Of a DNA stretch of 64,000 nt, positions 26,386 to 34,931 are shown in pieces. The translations under genes were made by a program, and so were the position numbers. Positions within the stretch are counted from its first letter, which is position 1, and each line of letters begins with the position of its first letter. The notes beneath the pieces were generated by a model. The model searched no databases, was not told where the DNA came from, and was given only the letters and a program-made list of their open reading frames with translations. The stretch comes from Inquilinus sp. Marseille-Q2685 (GTDB taxonomy: Bacteria; Pseudomonadota; Alphaproteobacteria; DSM-16000; Inquilinaceae): the NCBI RefSeq assembly GCF_916619195.1, contig NZ_CAKAKL010000005.1, positions 1-64,000 of the forward strand, read 5' to 3'.

Positions 26386-28668
26386 CTATATTGCAACATC
26401 ATGGTCGCGGGCATAGGCGCGGATGGCGGGACGAAGCGAACCGCGGGCATTGGTTCGGACCTGGGACAACCAGCGCGAGAAATGGCCGAGGTCCAGGCTG
26501 CGGACCATGGTCCTGACCGCGCCGATCGCGGTCGCCGGCATCGACAGGGTGCGGAATCCCAGGCCCAGCAGGGTCATCGCCTCGATCGGCCGCGACGCCA
26601 TCTCGCCGCACAGGCTGATCCTGCGACCGGCGGCGTCGCAGCGCGACACCGCCTCGGCCAGGGCGGCGATCAGCCCGGGCGACAGCGTGTCGTAGCGCTG
26701 CGCCACCCGGGTGTTGGTGCGGTCGGCGGCGTAGAGATACTGCATCAGGTCGTTCGAGCCGACGGCGACGAAATCGGCGGTGCGCAGCACCTGGTCGAGC
26801 TGCCACAGCAGCGACGGCACCTCGAGCATCACCCCGACGCGGATCTCGTCCGAGACCGGCACGTCCTGGGCCGCGGCCCGCGCCACCTCGCGGTCGAAGA
26901 GATCCCGGGCGGCGTCCAGCTCGGTCACCTCGGACACCATCGGGAACATCACCCCGAAGGGCCGCCCGGCGGCACCCTGGATCAGGGCGCGCAGCTGCTG
27001 GCGCAGCATCGCCGGCCGGTCGAGGCCGATGCGCACCGCGCGCCAGCCCAGCGCCGGATTGTCCTCATCGATCTCGGCGAAATAGGGCAGCCGCTTGTCG
27101 CCGCCGACATCGAGGGTGCGGAACACCACCGGCCGGCCCTCGGCCAGGTCGATCACCCGGGCGTAAAGGTCGGTCTGGGTGGCGACGCTGGGATATTCCG
27201 ACCGCACCATGAACGGGATCTCGGTGCGGTACAGGCCGATGCCGTCGGCGCCGACCGCGTCGAGATGCGGCATGTCGGAGAGCAGGCCGGCGTTCAGCAT
27301 CAGCGAGACCGAGGTGCCGTCGCGCGTCACCGCCGGCAGCCGCGCCTCCTCGGCGTAGAGCTTGCGCTGCCCGGCCTGGACCTGGATCGCCTTGGTGATG
27401 GTCTCGATCACGTCCTCGGACGGACGGACGAAGACGTTGCCGTGGTCGCCGTCGACCACGATCGGGTCCAGGGGCTCGATCAGCCGCATCGCCTCGACGC
27501 AGCGGCCGACCACCGGGATGTCCAGCGCCCGGGCGATGATGGCGACATGGCTGGGGGCCGATCCCTCCTCCAGCACCAGGCCGCGCAGCTTGCGCCGATC
27601 GTAGTCCAAGAGCTCGGCCGGGCCGATGGCGCGGGCCACCAGCACCATGTCGTCCGGCAGAGTGCCGAGCGCGGCGGCCGAGGTGCGGCCGGCGAGATGC
27701 AGCAGCAGGCGGTTGGCGAGGTCGTCGAAATCGGCCAGGCGCTCGCGCAGATAGGGGTCGGTGACCCGGGCCATGCGCGCGGCCATGTCGTTCTGCACGC
27801 GCTGCACCGCGGCCTCGGCCGACAGGCCGGTGTCGATCGCCTCGTGGATCCGGCTCAGCCAGCCGCGGTCCTCGGCGAACATGCGGTAGGTCTCGAGGAT
27901 CTCGCCGCCCTCGCCGATGCCGCCGGCGCGGTGGTCGGCCACCAGGTCGTCGATCGACCGGTGCATGTGCTCGACCGCCTGGCGGAAGCGCTCCAGCTCC
28001 ACCGCCGGGTCGTCGGCCACCATCTGGCGCACGGTGATCTGGGTCCGGTGCAGCACCGCGAGGCCCTGGGCCAGGCCGCCGTTCAGCGCGATGCCGTGCA
28101 GCCGGGCCGGCAGCGACACGGCGGTCGGGCTCGCCACCTCCTCCGGCCGGGCGATCTCGCCGCCGACGATCAGCTCGGCCACCACCATGGCGATGGTCTC
28201 GAGCGTCTCGACCTCGTCCTCGGAGTAGTTGCGCTTCATCTGGTTCTGGATGATCAGCACGCCGCGCACCTTGCCGCCGCGCAGGATCGGCACGCCCATC
28301 CAGGATTCGTACGGGTCCTCGCCGGTCTCCGGCCGGTAGGCGAACTTCGGATGGGAGGGCGCGTTGGCGATGGCCAGGGGCCGCGCCGTCGCCGCGACCT
28401 CGCCCACTAGGCCCTCGCCGACCCGGAGGCGGGTGCGGTGCACCGCGTCGGGGTTCAGGCCGATGGTGGCGAACAGCTCCAGCACGTCGCCCGGGCGGGA
28501 GACGTAGCAGGAGCAGACCTCGGCCACCATCTCGGCCGCGATCAGGGTGACGATCTTGTCGAGGCGCGACTGCGCCGTCCCCGACCCCGCCATGACGTCG
28601 CGCAGCCGGGCGAGGAGGCGACGTGACGGCCCGATGCCCGGGGCGGGCCCGCCCGCCGGCCGGGTCAT
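26386..28668 (-). CDS. ptsP: Phosphoenolpyruvate-protein phosphotransferase, PtsP (EI-Ntr)
   Basis: 760 residues. An N-terminal GAF domain (about 25-170; GLVGEVAATARPLAIANAP, YESWMGVPILRGGKVRGVL) precedes the PTS enzyme I region. The phospho-accepting His is in EEGSAPSHVAIIARALDIP. The PEP-binding barrel includes GADGIGLYRTEIPFMVR, FRTLDVGGDKRLPYF, VGSNDLMQYLYAADRTN and ISLCGEMASRP. It starts the nitrogen phosphotransfer chain (PtsP to NPr to EIIA-Ntr), a regulatory rather than sugar-uptake system. It lies 13 bases after lysC, as in many alphaproteobacteria. Confidence 0.95.
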   Translation of the reverse strand: MTRPAGGPAPGIGPSRRLLARLRDVMAGSGTAQSRLDKIVTLIAAEMVAEVCSCYVSRPGDVLELFATIGLNPDAVHRTRLRVGEGLVGEVAATARPLAIANAPSHPKFAYRPETGEDPYESWMGVPILRGGKVRGVLIIQNQMKRNYSEDEVETLETIAMVVAELIVGGEIARPEEVASPTAVSLPARLHGIALNGGLAQGLAVLHRTQITVRQMVADDPAVELERFRQAVEHMHRSIDDLVADHRAGGIGEGGEILETYRMFAEDRGWLSRIHEAIDTGLSAEAAVQRVQNDMAARMARVTDPYLRERLADFDDLANRLLLHLAGRTSAAALGTLPDDMVLVARAIGPAELLDYDRRKLRGLVLEEGSAPSHVAIIARALDIPVVGRCVEAMRLIEPLDPIVVDGDHGNVFVRPSEDVIETITKAIQVQAGQRKLYAEEARLPAVTRDGTSVSLMLNAGLLSDMPHLDAVGADGIGLYRTEIPFMVRSEYPSVATQTDLYARVIDLAEGRPVVFRTLDVGGDKRLPYFAEIDEDNPALGWRAVRIGLDRPAMLRQQLRALIQGAAGRPFGVMFPMVSEVTELDAARDLFDREVARAAAQDVPVSDEIRVGVMLEVPSLLWQLDQVLRTADFVAVGSNDLMQYLYAADRTNTRVAQRYDTLSPGLIAALAEAVSRCDAAGRRISLCGEMASRPIEAMTLLGLGFRTLSMPATAIGAVRTMVRSLDLGHFSRWLSQVRTNARGSLRPAIRAYARDHDVAI

Positions 28669-28681
28669 CAGGCCTTCTCCA

Positions 28682-29902
28682 TCAGGCCTTGTCCAGGCCG
28701 TAGGCGGTGTGCAGGGCGCGGACCGCCAGCTCGGTGTACTGCTCGGCCACCAGGACGCTGATCTTGATCTCGGAGGTCGAGATCACCTGGATGTTGATGC
28801 CGTTCTCGGCCAGCGCCTTGAACATGCGCTGGGCGACGCCGGCATGGCTGCGCATGCCGACGCCGATCACCGAGATCTTGACCACGTTCTCGTCCGGGAT
28901 CAGGTGGCTGTAGCCCAGCGTCTCCTTGTGCTGGGACAGCACCTTGACCGCGCGCTCCAGATCCGCCTTGCCGACGGTGAAGGTGAGATCCGTCGCCTGG
29001 CCGTCCTCGGAGATGTTCTGGACGATCATGTCGACATTGATGTTGGCGTCGGTCAGCGGCCCGAAGATCGCCGCCGCCACGCCCGGCCGGTCCGGCACGC
29101 GGACCACGGTGATCTTGGCCTCGTCCCGGCTGTACGCGATCCCGCTGACGACCTCTTTCTCCACGATCTCGTCCTCGTCCACCACCAGGGTCCCTGGCAC
29201 ATCCTCGAAGCTGGACAGCACCTGCACCCGGACCCGATGGTTCATCGCCATCTCGACCGAGCGGGTCTGCAGCACCTTGGCGCCGAGCGACGCCATCTCC
29301 AGCATCTCTTCGTAAGTGATCTTATCGAGCTTGCGCGCCTTGCGCACGATCCGCGGATCGCAGGTGTAGACGCCGTCGACATCGGTGTAGATGTCGCAGC
29401 GGTCCGCCTTCAGCGCGGCGGCCAGCGCCACCGCCGAGGTGTCGGAGCCGCCGCGGCCCAGCGTGGTGATGCGGCCGGAGGCGGCGACGCCCTGGAAGCC
29501 GGCGATCACCGGCACCTCGCCGCGCGCCAGCGAGTCCTCGAGCTGCTGCGGGTCGATGTCGAGGATCCGCGCCTTGGCGTGCGAGCCGTCGGTGTGCACC
29601 GCGACCTGCCAGCCCTGGAACGACCGCGCCGGCAGGCCGATCTCCTGCAGCGCCAGCGCCAGGAGGCCGGAGGTGACCTGCTCGCCCGAGGCCACGACCG
29701 CGTCGTATTCGCGCGGATCGTGCAGCGGCGAGATGTCGTTGCAGTACTTCACCAGCTGGTTGGTGACGCCGGACATCGCCGACACCACGACCGAGACCTG
29801 GTTGCCGCGCGCGACCTCCGCCTGCACCCGACGGGCGACGTTCTTGATCCGCTCGACATCGGCGACCGACGTGCCGCCAAACTTCTGAACAATGCGCGCC
29901 AT
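28682..29902 (-). CDS. lysC: Aspartate kinase
   Basis: 406 residues. It catalyses the first step of the lysine, threonine and methionine pathway. The kinase signature [20 protein letters not shown] starts the protein, with [20 protein letters not shown] for ATP and aspartate binding. Two C-terminal ACT domains ([20 protein letters not shown] and [20 protein letters not shown]) give feedback control. The ATG at 29902 puts the kinase motif at the very N-terminus. The in-frame extension to 30178 overlaps divergent ubiG. An internal start for a beta subunit is possible. Confidence 0.96.
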   Translation of the reverse strand: MARIVQKFGGTSVADVERIKNVARRVQAEVARGNQVSVVVSAMSGVTNQLVKYCNDISPLHDPREYDAVVASGEQVTSGLLALALQEIGLPARSFQGWQVAVHTDGSHAKARILDIDPQQLEDSLARGEVPVIAGFQGVAASGRITTLGRGGSDTSAVALAAALKADRCDIYTDVDGVYTCDPRIVRKARKLDKITYEEMLEMASLGAKVLQTRSVEMAMNHRVRVQVLSSFEDVPGTLVVDEDEIVEKEVVSGIAYSRDEAKITVVRVPDRPGVAAAIFGPLTDANINVDMIVQNISEDGQATDLTFTVGKADLERAVKVLSQHKETLGYSHLIPDENVVKISVIGVGMRSHAGVAQRMFKALAENGINIQVISTSEIKISVLVAEQYTELAVRALHTAYGLDKA

Positions 29903-30053
29903 CGGCCGCCGCGGGTTTGAAGTGACAGGGGCGCCGCGGGCCGGAATGCCGGCATTGCGGCCGCGAGGCCCGCTACCCATACTGCGTCGCCGAGACCGAC
30001 GCAACGTCTCGCGACGCAAGGTTGGCGCAACCGAAAGACGAGGACCCTTGTTC

Positions 30054-30806
30054 ATGGCGCAAAGCCCGGCGGCGACGATCGATTCCGCCGAGATCGCCCG
30101 TTTCGAGGCGATGGCGGCGGACTGGTGGGACCCGGACGGCAAGTTCCGTCCGCTGCACCGGATGAACCCGCTGCGCATCGGCTATATCCGCGACCGGATC
30201 TGCGCCCGGCTGGGCCGCGACCCGCTGGCGCCGAAGCCGCTGTCCGGCCTCAGGATCCTCGACATCGGCTGCGGCGGCGGCCTGCTGTCCGAGCCGATGG
30301 CCCGGCTGGGCGCCACGGTCACCGGGGTCGATGCGGGGGCCGAGGCGATCGGCGTCGCCCGCGCCCACGCCGCCGAATCCGGCCTGGCCATCGACTATCG
30401 CTGCGCCAGCGCCGAGGACCTCGCCGCCTCCGGCGTCCGCTTCGACGCCGTGCTGGCCCTGGAGATCGTCGAGCATGTCGCCGATGTCGAGGCCTTCTGC
30501 GGCGCCCTGGCGGGGCTGCTGCGGCCGGGGGGGACGCTGGTGATGTCGACCCTGAACCGCACCCGCCGCAGCTGGGCCGTCGCCATCCTCGGCGCCGAGC
30601 ACCTGCTGCGCATCATCCCGCGCGGCACCCATGAGTGGCGCAAGTTCCTGAAGCCGCACGAGCTGGCGGCCGCCCTGCGCCGGGCCGGGCTCGAGGTCCA
30701 GGACGTCGCCGGAATGGTCCCGGACCCGAGCGGCGGGTGGCGGCTGGCGCCGCACCGGCTGGGGGTGAACTACATCCTTGCGGCGGCCCGGCCGGGCGCC
30801 GGATGA
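30054..30806 (+). CDS. ubiG: Ubiquinone biosynthesis O-methyltransferase
   Basis: 250 residues. UbiG carries out both O-methylations of ubiquinone synthesis. Hallmarks: FEAMAADWWDPDGKFRPLHR, MNPLRIGYIRDRI, the SAM loop LRILDIGCGGGLLSEPMARL, GVDAGAEAIGVARAHA, and the late segment STLNRTRRSWAVAILGAEHL then RGTHEWRKFLKP. It is divergent from lysC, a common alphaproteobacterial arrangement. The next gene overlaps its stop by ATGA. Confidence 0.96.
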   Translation: MAQSPAATIDSAEIARFEAMAADWWDPDGKFRPLHRMNPLRIGYIRDRICARLGRDPLAPKPLSGLRILDIGCGGGLLSEPMARLGATVTGVDAGAEAIGVARAHAAESGLAIDYRCASAEDLAASGVRFDAVLALEIVEHVADVEAFCGALAGLLRPGGTLVMSTLNRTRRSWAVAILGAEHLLRIIPRGTHEWRKFLKPHELAAALRRAGLEVQDVAGMVPDPSGGWRLAPHRLGVNYILAAARPGAG

Positions 30807-31705
30807 TCGTCGTCACGGGCAGCGCCGGCTATCTCGGCTCCCGCATCGCCGCTTCGCTGCTGTGCGGCTCGATCGCGGGGGCCGGGCCGGTGGCCGGGGT
30901 CGACCGGGTCGAGGCGCCGACCGTGACCCACCGCGCCGACATCCTGGACGGCGTCACCCTGCGCCGCGCCTTCCATGGCGCCCGCGCCGTCATCCACACC
31001 GCCGGGCTGAATGGCGGCCCCGGCACGCCGGTGCCGGCCGGAGAGGTTCGTCGGGTCAATGTCGGCGGCACCGAGGCGGTGATCGCGGCGGCGCGCGAGG
31101 CCGGGGTGCGGCGGCTGGTGCTGACCAGCACCACCGCGCTCTATGGCGGCGCGATCCGCGGCGCCGAGGCCGCGGCCTGGGTCACCGAGGATCTGCCGGC
31201 GGCGCCGGAGACGCCGTATGAGGAGAGCAAGCGCGACGCCGAGGCCCTGGTCCTGGCGGCCGCGGGATCGTTTCCGGAGGGCTGCCTCATCCTGCGCTGC
31301 GGCCGGTTCTTCCCGACGCCGCCGAACGAGGCGGTCAACGACCGGCTGTACCGCGGCGTCGACCCGCGCGACGCTGCGACGGCGCATATCCTGGCGGCGG
31401 AGCGTCCGGGCAGCGGCGCGCTCGTGCTGAACATCGCCGCCGCCAGCCCGTTCACGCCCGGGGAATGCGGACAGCTGCGGCGCGACCCGCTGCCGGCGCT
31501 CCGCCGCCACCACCCCTTCGTCGAAGGCGCCTACCGGCAGCTCGGCTGGCGGCTGCCGGCATCGATCGACCGGGTGATCGCGATCGACGCGGCGCGCCGG
31601 GCCATCGGCTATGCCCCCCAGCACAATTTCCGCGAAGCCCTGGCCGAACAGCTCTGGCTCGATGCCTGGCCGCGCCGGTCCGAGAGCGCCCCGGCCCGGG
31701 CCTGA
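30803..31705 (+). CDS. NAD-dependent epimerase/dehydratase (extended SDR)
   Basis: 300 residues. Rossmann motif MIVVTGSAGYLGSRIAASLL is at the N-terminus, the active-site Tyr and Lys in PYEESKRDAEALV, and the Ser/Thr site in LVLTSTTALYGGA. It resembles nucleotide-sugar epimerases and related oxidoreductases, but the substrate is not apparent. It is translationally coupled to ubiG yet has no known part in ubiquinone synthesis. It could relate to the polysaccharide locus that starts 120 bases downstream. Confidence 0.82.
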   Translation: MIVVTGSAGYLGSRIAASLLCGSIAGAGPVAGVDRVEAPTVTHRADILDGVTLRRAFHGARAVIHTAGLNGGPGTPVPAGEVRRVNVGGTEAVIAAAREAGVRRLVLTSTTALYGGAIRGAEAAAWVTEDLPAAPETPYEESKRDAEALVLAAAGSFPEGCLILRCGRFFPTPPNEAVNDRLYRGVDPRDAATAHILAAERPGSGALVLNIAAASPFTPGECGQLRRDPLPALRRHHPFVEGAYRQLGWRLPASIDRVIAIDAARRAIGYAPQHNFREALAEQLWLDAWPRRSESAPARA

Positions 31706-31732
31706 GCCCGGACTTTGTCTCCAGAATTTTTC

Positions 31733-31760
31733 TTGCCGCCACTCCGGCCCGTGCTATCTA
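31733..31760 (+). promoter_or_regulatory. Candidate promoter for the glycosyltransferase gene
   Basis: TTGCCG at 31733-31738 and TATCTA at 31755-31760 are separated by 16 bases, in a clearly AT-richer intergenic region. A second -10-like TATATT lies near 31796. The start codon of the glycosyltransferase is at 31825. Confidence 0.45.
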
Positions 31761-31824
31761 ATCTTCGTTACTGATACAAGAACATAGGCGCATGGTATAT
31801 TATGCGCGCCATTGGTGAGCCGGG

Positions 31825-32967
31825 ATGAACATCGGAATTTTTACCGAATTGTATCCTCCGAGCATTGGTGGGCAGGAAATTCGCTTTGCCGAACTCGCAC
31901 AAGTGTTTCGGGAGCGCGGTCATAGTGTCTCAGTATATTGTATTGCCCATAAGCGAGATTTGCCGCGTCATGAAATCCTGGGTGGTATTGAAGTCCATCG
32001 GTTTCCCGTGGACGAGCATTACCAGAGGCCGCAATCGCGCCTGTTGCCTCGGAATCCGATTACCATACTGAAGTATGCAACCTGGGTGCGAGGCGTGCTG
32101 AAGGCGCGCAGCTTCGATCTCAACCTGTTCAACCAGTGGCCGCTGGCCCATATCGCCTTTGCCCCCCACGGCGCCCGGAAGCGCTCAGTGGTCGACTGGT
32201 GCGAGGTGCGCGACGCCCGCTTCTACCGGCTGATGCAGTGGATGCTGCCCCGCCTGAGCGGGCAGAACATGGGGGTCGGCCCGGCGGTGTGCGAGCGGAT
32301 CGGCACCGCCTCCGGACGGCCGGTCTTCTACTTGCCGAGCGGGATTCGCCGGTCCGCCTATCGCAGCCTGCCGGCCGCGGAACGCCGCGACATCCTCTAT
32401 CTCGGCCGCATCACCGCCCACAAGAACCTGGCCTTCCTGATCGACGCCTTCGCCCGGCTGAAGTCCGCCGGCCACAACCGGCTGGGGGCGCTCGGCGGGG
32501 ACGAGTTGGTGATCGCCGGGGACGGGCCGGAGCTGCCGGCGCTTCGCGCCCATGCCGCCGGCTCGCTGGCCGCGGGCCAGATCCGGATCCTGGGGACGGT
32601 CAGCGAGCAGCAGAAGATCGAGCTGCTGGGCACGGCCAGGCTGCTGGCGATCACCAGCCGGCGCGAGGGCTTCCCCCGCATCGTCGCCGAGGCCATGGCC
32701 AGCGGCCTGCCGACGGTGACGGCGCGCTTTCCCGAGAACGGCACCCGCGACGTCGTCGACCATTACGGCTGCGGCGTCGTCACCGACCCGGATGTCGATG
32801 CCTTCACCGACGGCCTGGCCGCCGCCGCCGACCGATGGGAGGATCTGTCCCGGCGAAGCCTGGAGCGCGCCGACGAGCTGGATTGGCAGGCGCTCGCCGA
32901 GCAGATCGAGGGCCGGGCCGTGGCCGATATTTCGAAAATGAAGGTTCAGGATTCATGCGCATTTTGA
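31825..32967 (+). CDS. Glycosyltransferase family 4 (GT-B fold)
   Basis: 380 residues. The N-terminal domain MNIGIFTELYPPSIGGQEIR is the GT4 acceptor-side Gly loop. The C-terminal donor domain has ILYLGRITAHKNLAFLIDAF, ELVIAGDGPELPALRAHA, ITSRREGFPRIVAEAMASGL with the EX7E motif (EGFPRIVAE), and PENGTRDVV. It should add a sugar to a lipid-linked surface glycan at the inner membrane. The first 90 codons or so are much poorer in G+C than the rest and use codons rare elsewhere in the window. It overlaps the next gene by 13 bases. Confidence 0.88.
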   Translation: MNIGIFTELYPPSIGGQEIRFAELAQVFRERGHSVSVYCIAHKRDLPRHEILGGIEVHRFPVDEHYQRPQSRLLPRNPITILKYATWVRGVLKARSFDLNLFNQWPLAHIAFAPHGARKRSVVDWCEVRDARFYRLMQWMLPRLSGQNMGVGPAVCERIGTASGRPVFYLPSGIRRSAYRSLPAAERRDILYLGRITAHKNLAFLIDAFARLKSAGHNRLGALGGDELVIAGDGPELPALRAHAAGSLAAGQIRILGTVSEQQKIELLGTARLLAITSRREGFPRIVAEAMASGLPTVTARFPENGTRDVVDHYGCGVVTDPDVDAFTDGLAAAADRWEDLSRRSLERADELDWQALAEQIEGRAVADISKMKVQDSCAF

Positions 32968-33911
32968 TGACGGGCGCGGCCGGTTTCATCGGCAGCCAGA
33001 TCACCCGGCGCCTGGCCCGCGACGGCAATGAGATCCTGGCGATCGACAACCTGTCCTTCGGCCGCGAGAGCTCGCTGCCGCAGGAGGCCGTGTTCCGGCG
33101 CCTCAACATCGGCACCTGCGGCAGCACCGAGCTCCTGGAATTGGTCGAGGAGTTCCAGCCGGATGGCGCGATCCACTTCGCCGCGATCCACTTCATCCCC
33201 TATTGCATGGCCCATCCGGACGAGACCTTCGCCACCAATGTCCGGGGGACCGAACTGGTGCTGCGCTCGCTCGAGCGGACGCCGGCGCGCAAGGTGGTCT
33301 TCGCCTCGACCATGGACGTCTACGCGCCGGTCGACCGGGTCCATCGCGAGACCGACCCGGCGGCCCCGGTCAACGCCTACGGCCTGTCGAAGCTGCTGGG
33401 CGAGGATCTGCTCGCCTATGCCACCCGCACCAACGACCGGCTGTCCGGCGTGGCCCTGCGCTTCGCCAACGCCTTCGGCCCGGGCGAGACCAACCCGCAT
33501 CTGATCCCCGATGCCCTGAAGCGCATGCGCGACCGGTCACAGCCGGAGATCCGCATGGGCTATCTCGGCGCCACGCGCGACTTCATCCACGTCTCCGACA
33601 TCGCCGACGCGGCCATCGCCGCCCTGTTCCAGGACACGGGACGGTTCGAGGTGTTCAACGTCGCCTCCTCGGTGCCGACGCCGGTGCGCGACGTCGTCGA
33701 GACCATCCGGCGCCTGGTCGGCGACCCCCGGCCGGTGGTCGAGGACAAGAGGCAGTTCCGGAAGTTCGACCGGCCGTCGCTCTCGGCCGACACCGCCAAG
33801 ATCCGTTCGGCGCTGGGCTGGGCCCCGAAATGGTCGCTCGAGGAGGGTTTGCGCGACCTGGTGCAGCGGAGCTTCGGGACCGAGTCCCGCCCCTTGTCCA
33901 AGATCGCCTGA
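32955..33911 (+). CDS. NAD-dependent nucleotide-sugar epimerase/dehydratase
   Basis: 318 residues. Rossmann loop MRILMTGAAGFIGSQITRRL, active site Ser-Thr in KVVFASTMDVYAPV and Tyr/Lys in NAYGLSKLLGEDLLAY, plus RFANAFGPGETNPHLIPDAL and TRDFIHVSDIADAAIAAL. These match GalE/UDP-sugar 4-epimerase relatives that make nucleotide sugars for polysaccharides. The ATG at 32955 lies inside the 3' end of the glycosyltransferase gene, which points to joint translation. It converges with the Wzz-like gene. Confidence 0.88.
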   Translation: MRILMTGAAGFIGSQITRRLARDGNEILAIDNLSFGRESSLPQEAVFRRLNIGTCGSTELLELVEEFQPDGAIHFAAIHFIPYCMAHPDETFATNVRGTELVLRSLERTPARKVVFASTMDVYAPVDRVHRETDPAAPVNAYGLSKLLGEDLLAYATRTNDRLSGVALRFANAFGPGETNPHLIPDALKRMRDRSQPEIRMGYLGATRDFIHVSDIADAAIAALFQDTGRFEVFNVASSVPTPVRDVVETIRRLVGDPRPVVEDKRQFRKFDRPSLSADTAKIRSALGWAPKWSLEEGLRDLVQRSFGTESRPLSKIA

Positions 33912-33977
33912 ATTCACGCATCCGCCGCCGGGCCCGGTCGCCCTGGTCCATCGGTTGGGGCCGGCGGCCCTCCGGCC

Positions 33978-34931
33978 TCAGCGCCGGCGCTTCCGGTCGA
34001 GGCGATAGGCGATGACGCCGCCGATCAGGAGGCCGACCAGCAGGGCCACGACGAGGATGCGGCCCTTCTTCGGCGAACTCGGCTCGATCAGGATCTCCGG
34101 CTTCTCCAGCGCCTCCGCCGCGAAAGGCAGATTCGGCTGGATCAGCATCAGGATCTTCTCCTGATCCAGGATCAGGCCGATCAGGGTCTGGCGATAGTCA
34201 TTGACCGTGACGCTCTGCAGCCGCCGCTGCAGGTATTCGAGCTTGCTCTGGGTCTGCTGGTAGATCGCCTGCTTGATCTGGTCGTCGCTGTACCGGTGCA
34301 GATAGCCCAGCGTCTGCCGCGCCACCTCGGCATCGGCGGCGTCGAGCGACAGGGTGGTGATCGGCGAGTTCCGGTCCTGCTCCTGGATGAGGTTGCGGCG
34401 CAGGAACTCGGCGACCGCCTGGGCGCTGGTGTCGGCACTGGTGTCGAGCCCCAGGGCCGCCTTGATCTGGGTCAGCACCGAATCGCCTTCCCAGATCTTC
34501 CGCTCGTCGTTCCAGCGCAGCCCCATCAGGCTTTCGACCAGGTTTGGATGCTCCTTCAGCGCCGCCGCCGTGCTCACCGCGGTCAACTGCTTGGAGAAAC
34601 GGTCGAAATAGGTGATCTGCTCGGTGCCTGTCAGGCTGCCGAGGGAGCTGGCGATCACCGAGGAGCCGGCGTTGCGCAGCAGGTCCGACAGCTGCTGCGA
34701 CGCCTCGGTCGGCATGACCACGAGCCGCGAGGTGTAGCGCGTCGGCGACACCATGATCCAGGCCACACCGAGGGCCAGCGCCACCAGGACGACCAGCGCG
34801 ACCAGCCAGCGGTGGCGCCAGCCGGACGCGATCAGATCCTGGGCGATCGTGGCGTCCGTGCGGTTCTCGATCACCGTCGTTTCGGCGGTTTTCGGCACGG
34901 GGCCGAGGATATGCTCGCCGGCGAGGCTCAT
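33978..34931 (-). CDS. Wzz/chain-length-determinant-type polysaccharide protein
   Basis: 317 residues with two membrane helices, one near the N-terminus (WLVALVVLVALALGVAWIMV) and one near the C-terminus (ILVVALLVGLLIGGVIAYRL). Between them lies a periplasmic, largely helical region beginning PTRYTSRLVVMPTEASQQLS, as in Wzz/KpsE-type copolymerases. A Pro-containing stretch before the second helix (EILIEPSSPKKGR) is typical. It controls chain length or helps export of a surface polysaccharide. It overlaps the capsule-synthesis gene stop by ATGA. Confidence 0.82.
   Translation of the reverse strand: MSLAGEHILGPVPKTAETTVIENRTDATIAQDLIASGWRHRWLVALVVLVALALGVAWIMVSPTRYTSRLVVMPTEASQQLSDLLRNAGSSVIASSLGSLTGTEQITYFDRFSKQLTAVSTAAALKEHPNLVESLMGLRWNDERKIWEGDSVLTQIKAALGLDTSADTSAQAVAEFLRRNLIQEQDRNSPITTLSLDAADAEVARQTLGYLHRYSDDQIKQAIYQQTQSKLEYLQRRLQSVTVNDYRQTLIGLILDQEKILMLIQPNLPFAAEALEKPEILIEPSSPKKGRILVVALLVGLLIGGVIAYRLDRKRRR

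Noticed and set aside
26293-28410. Long plus-strand open frame (705 codons) opposite ptsP
   Set aside because: It is antisense to a well-supported PtsP, with His/Asp/Gln-rich low-complexity translation and no domain.
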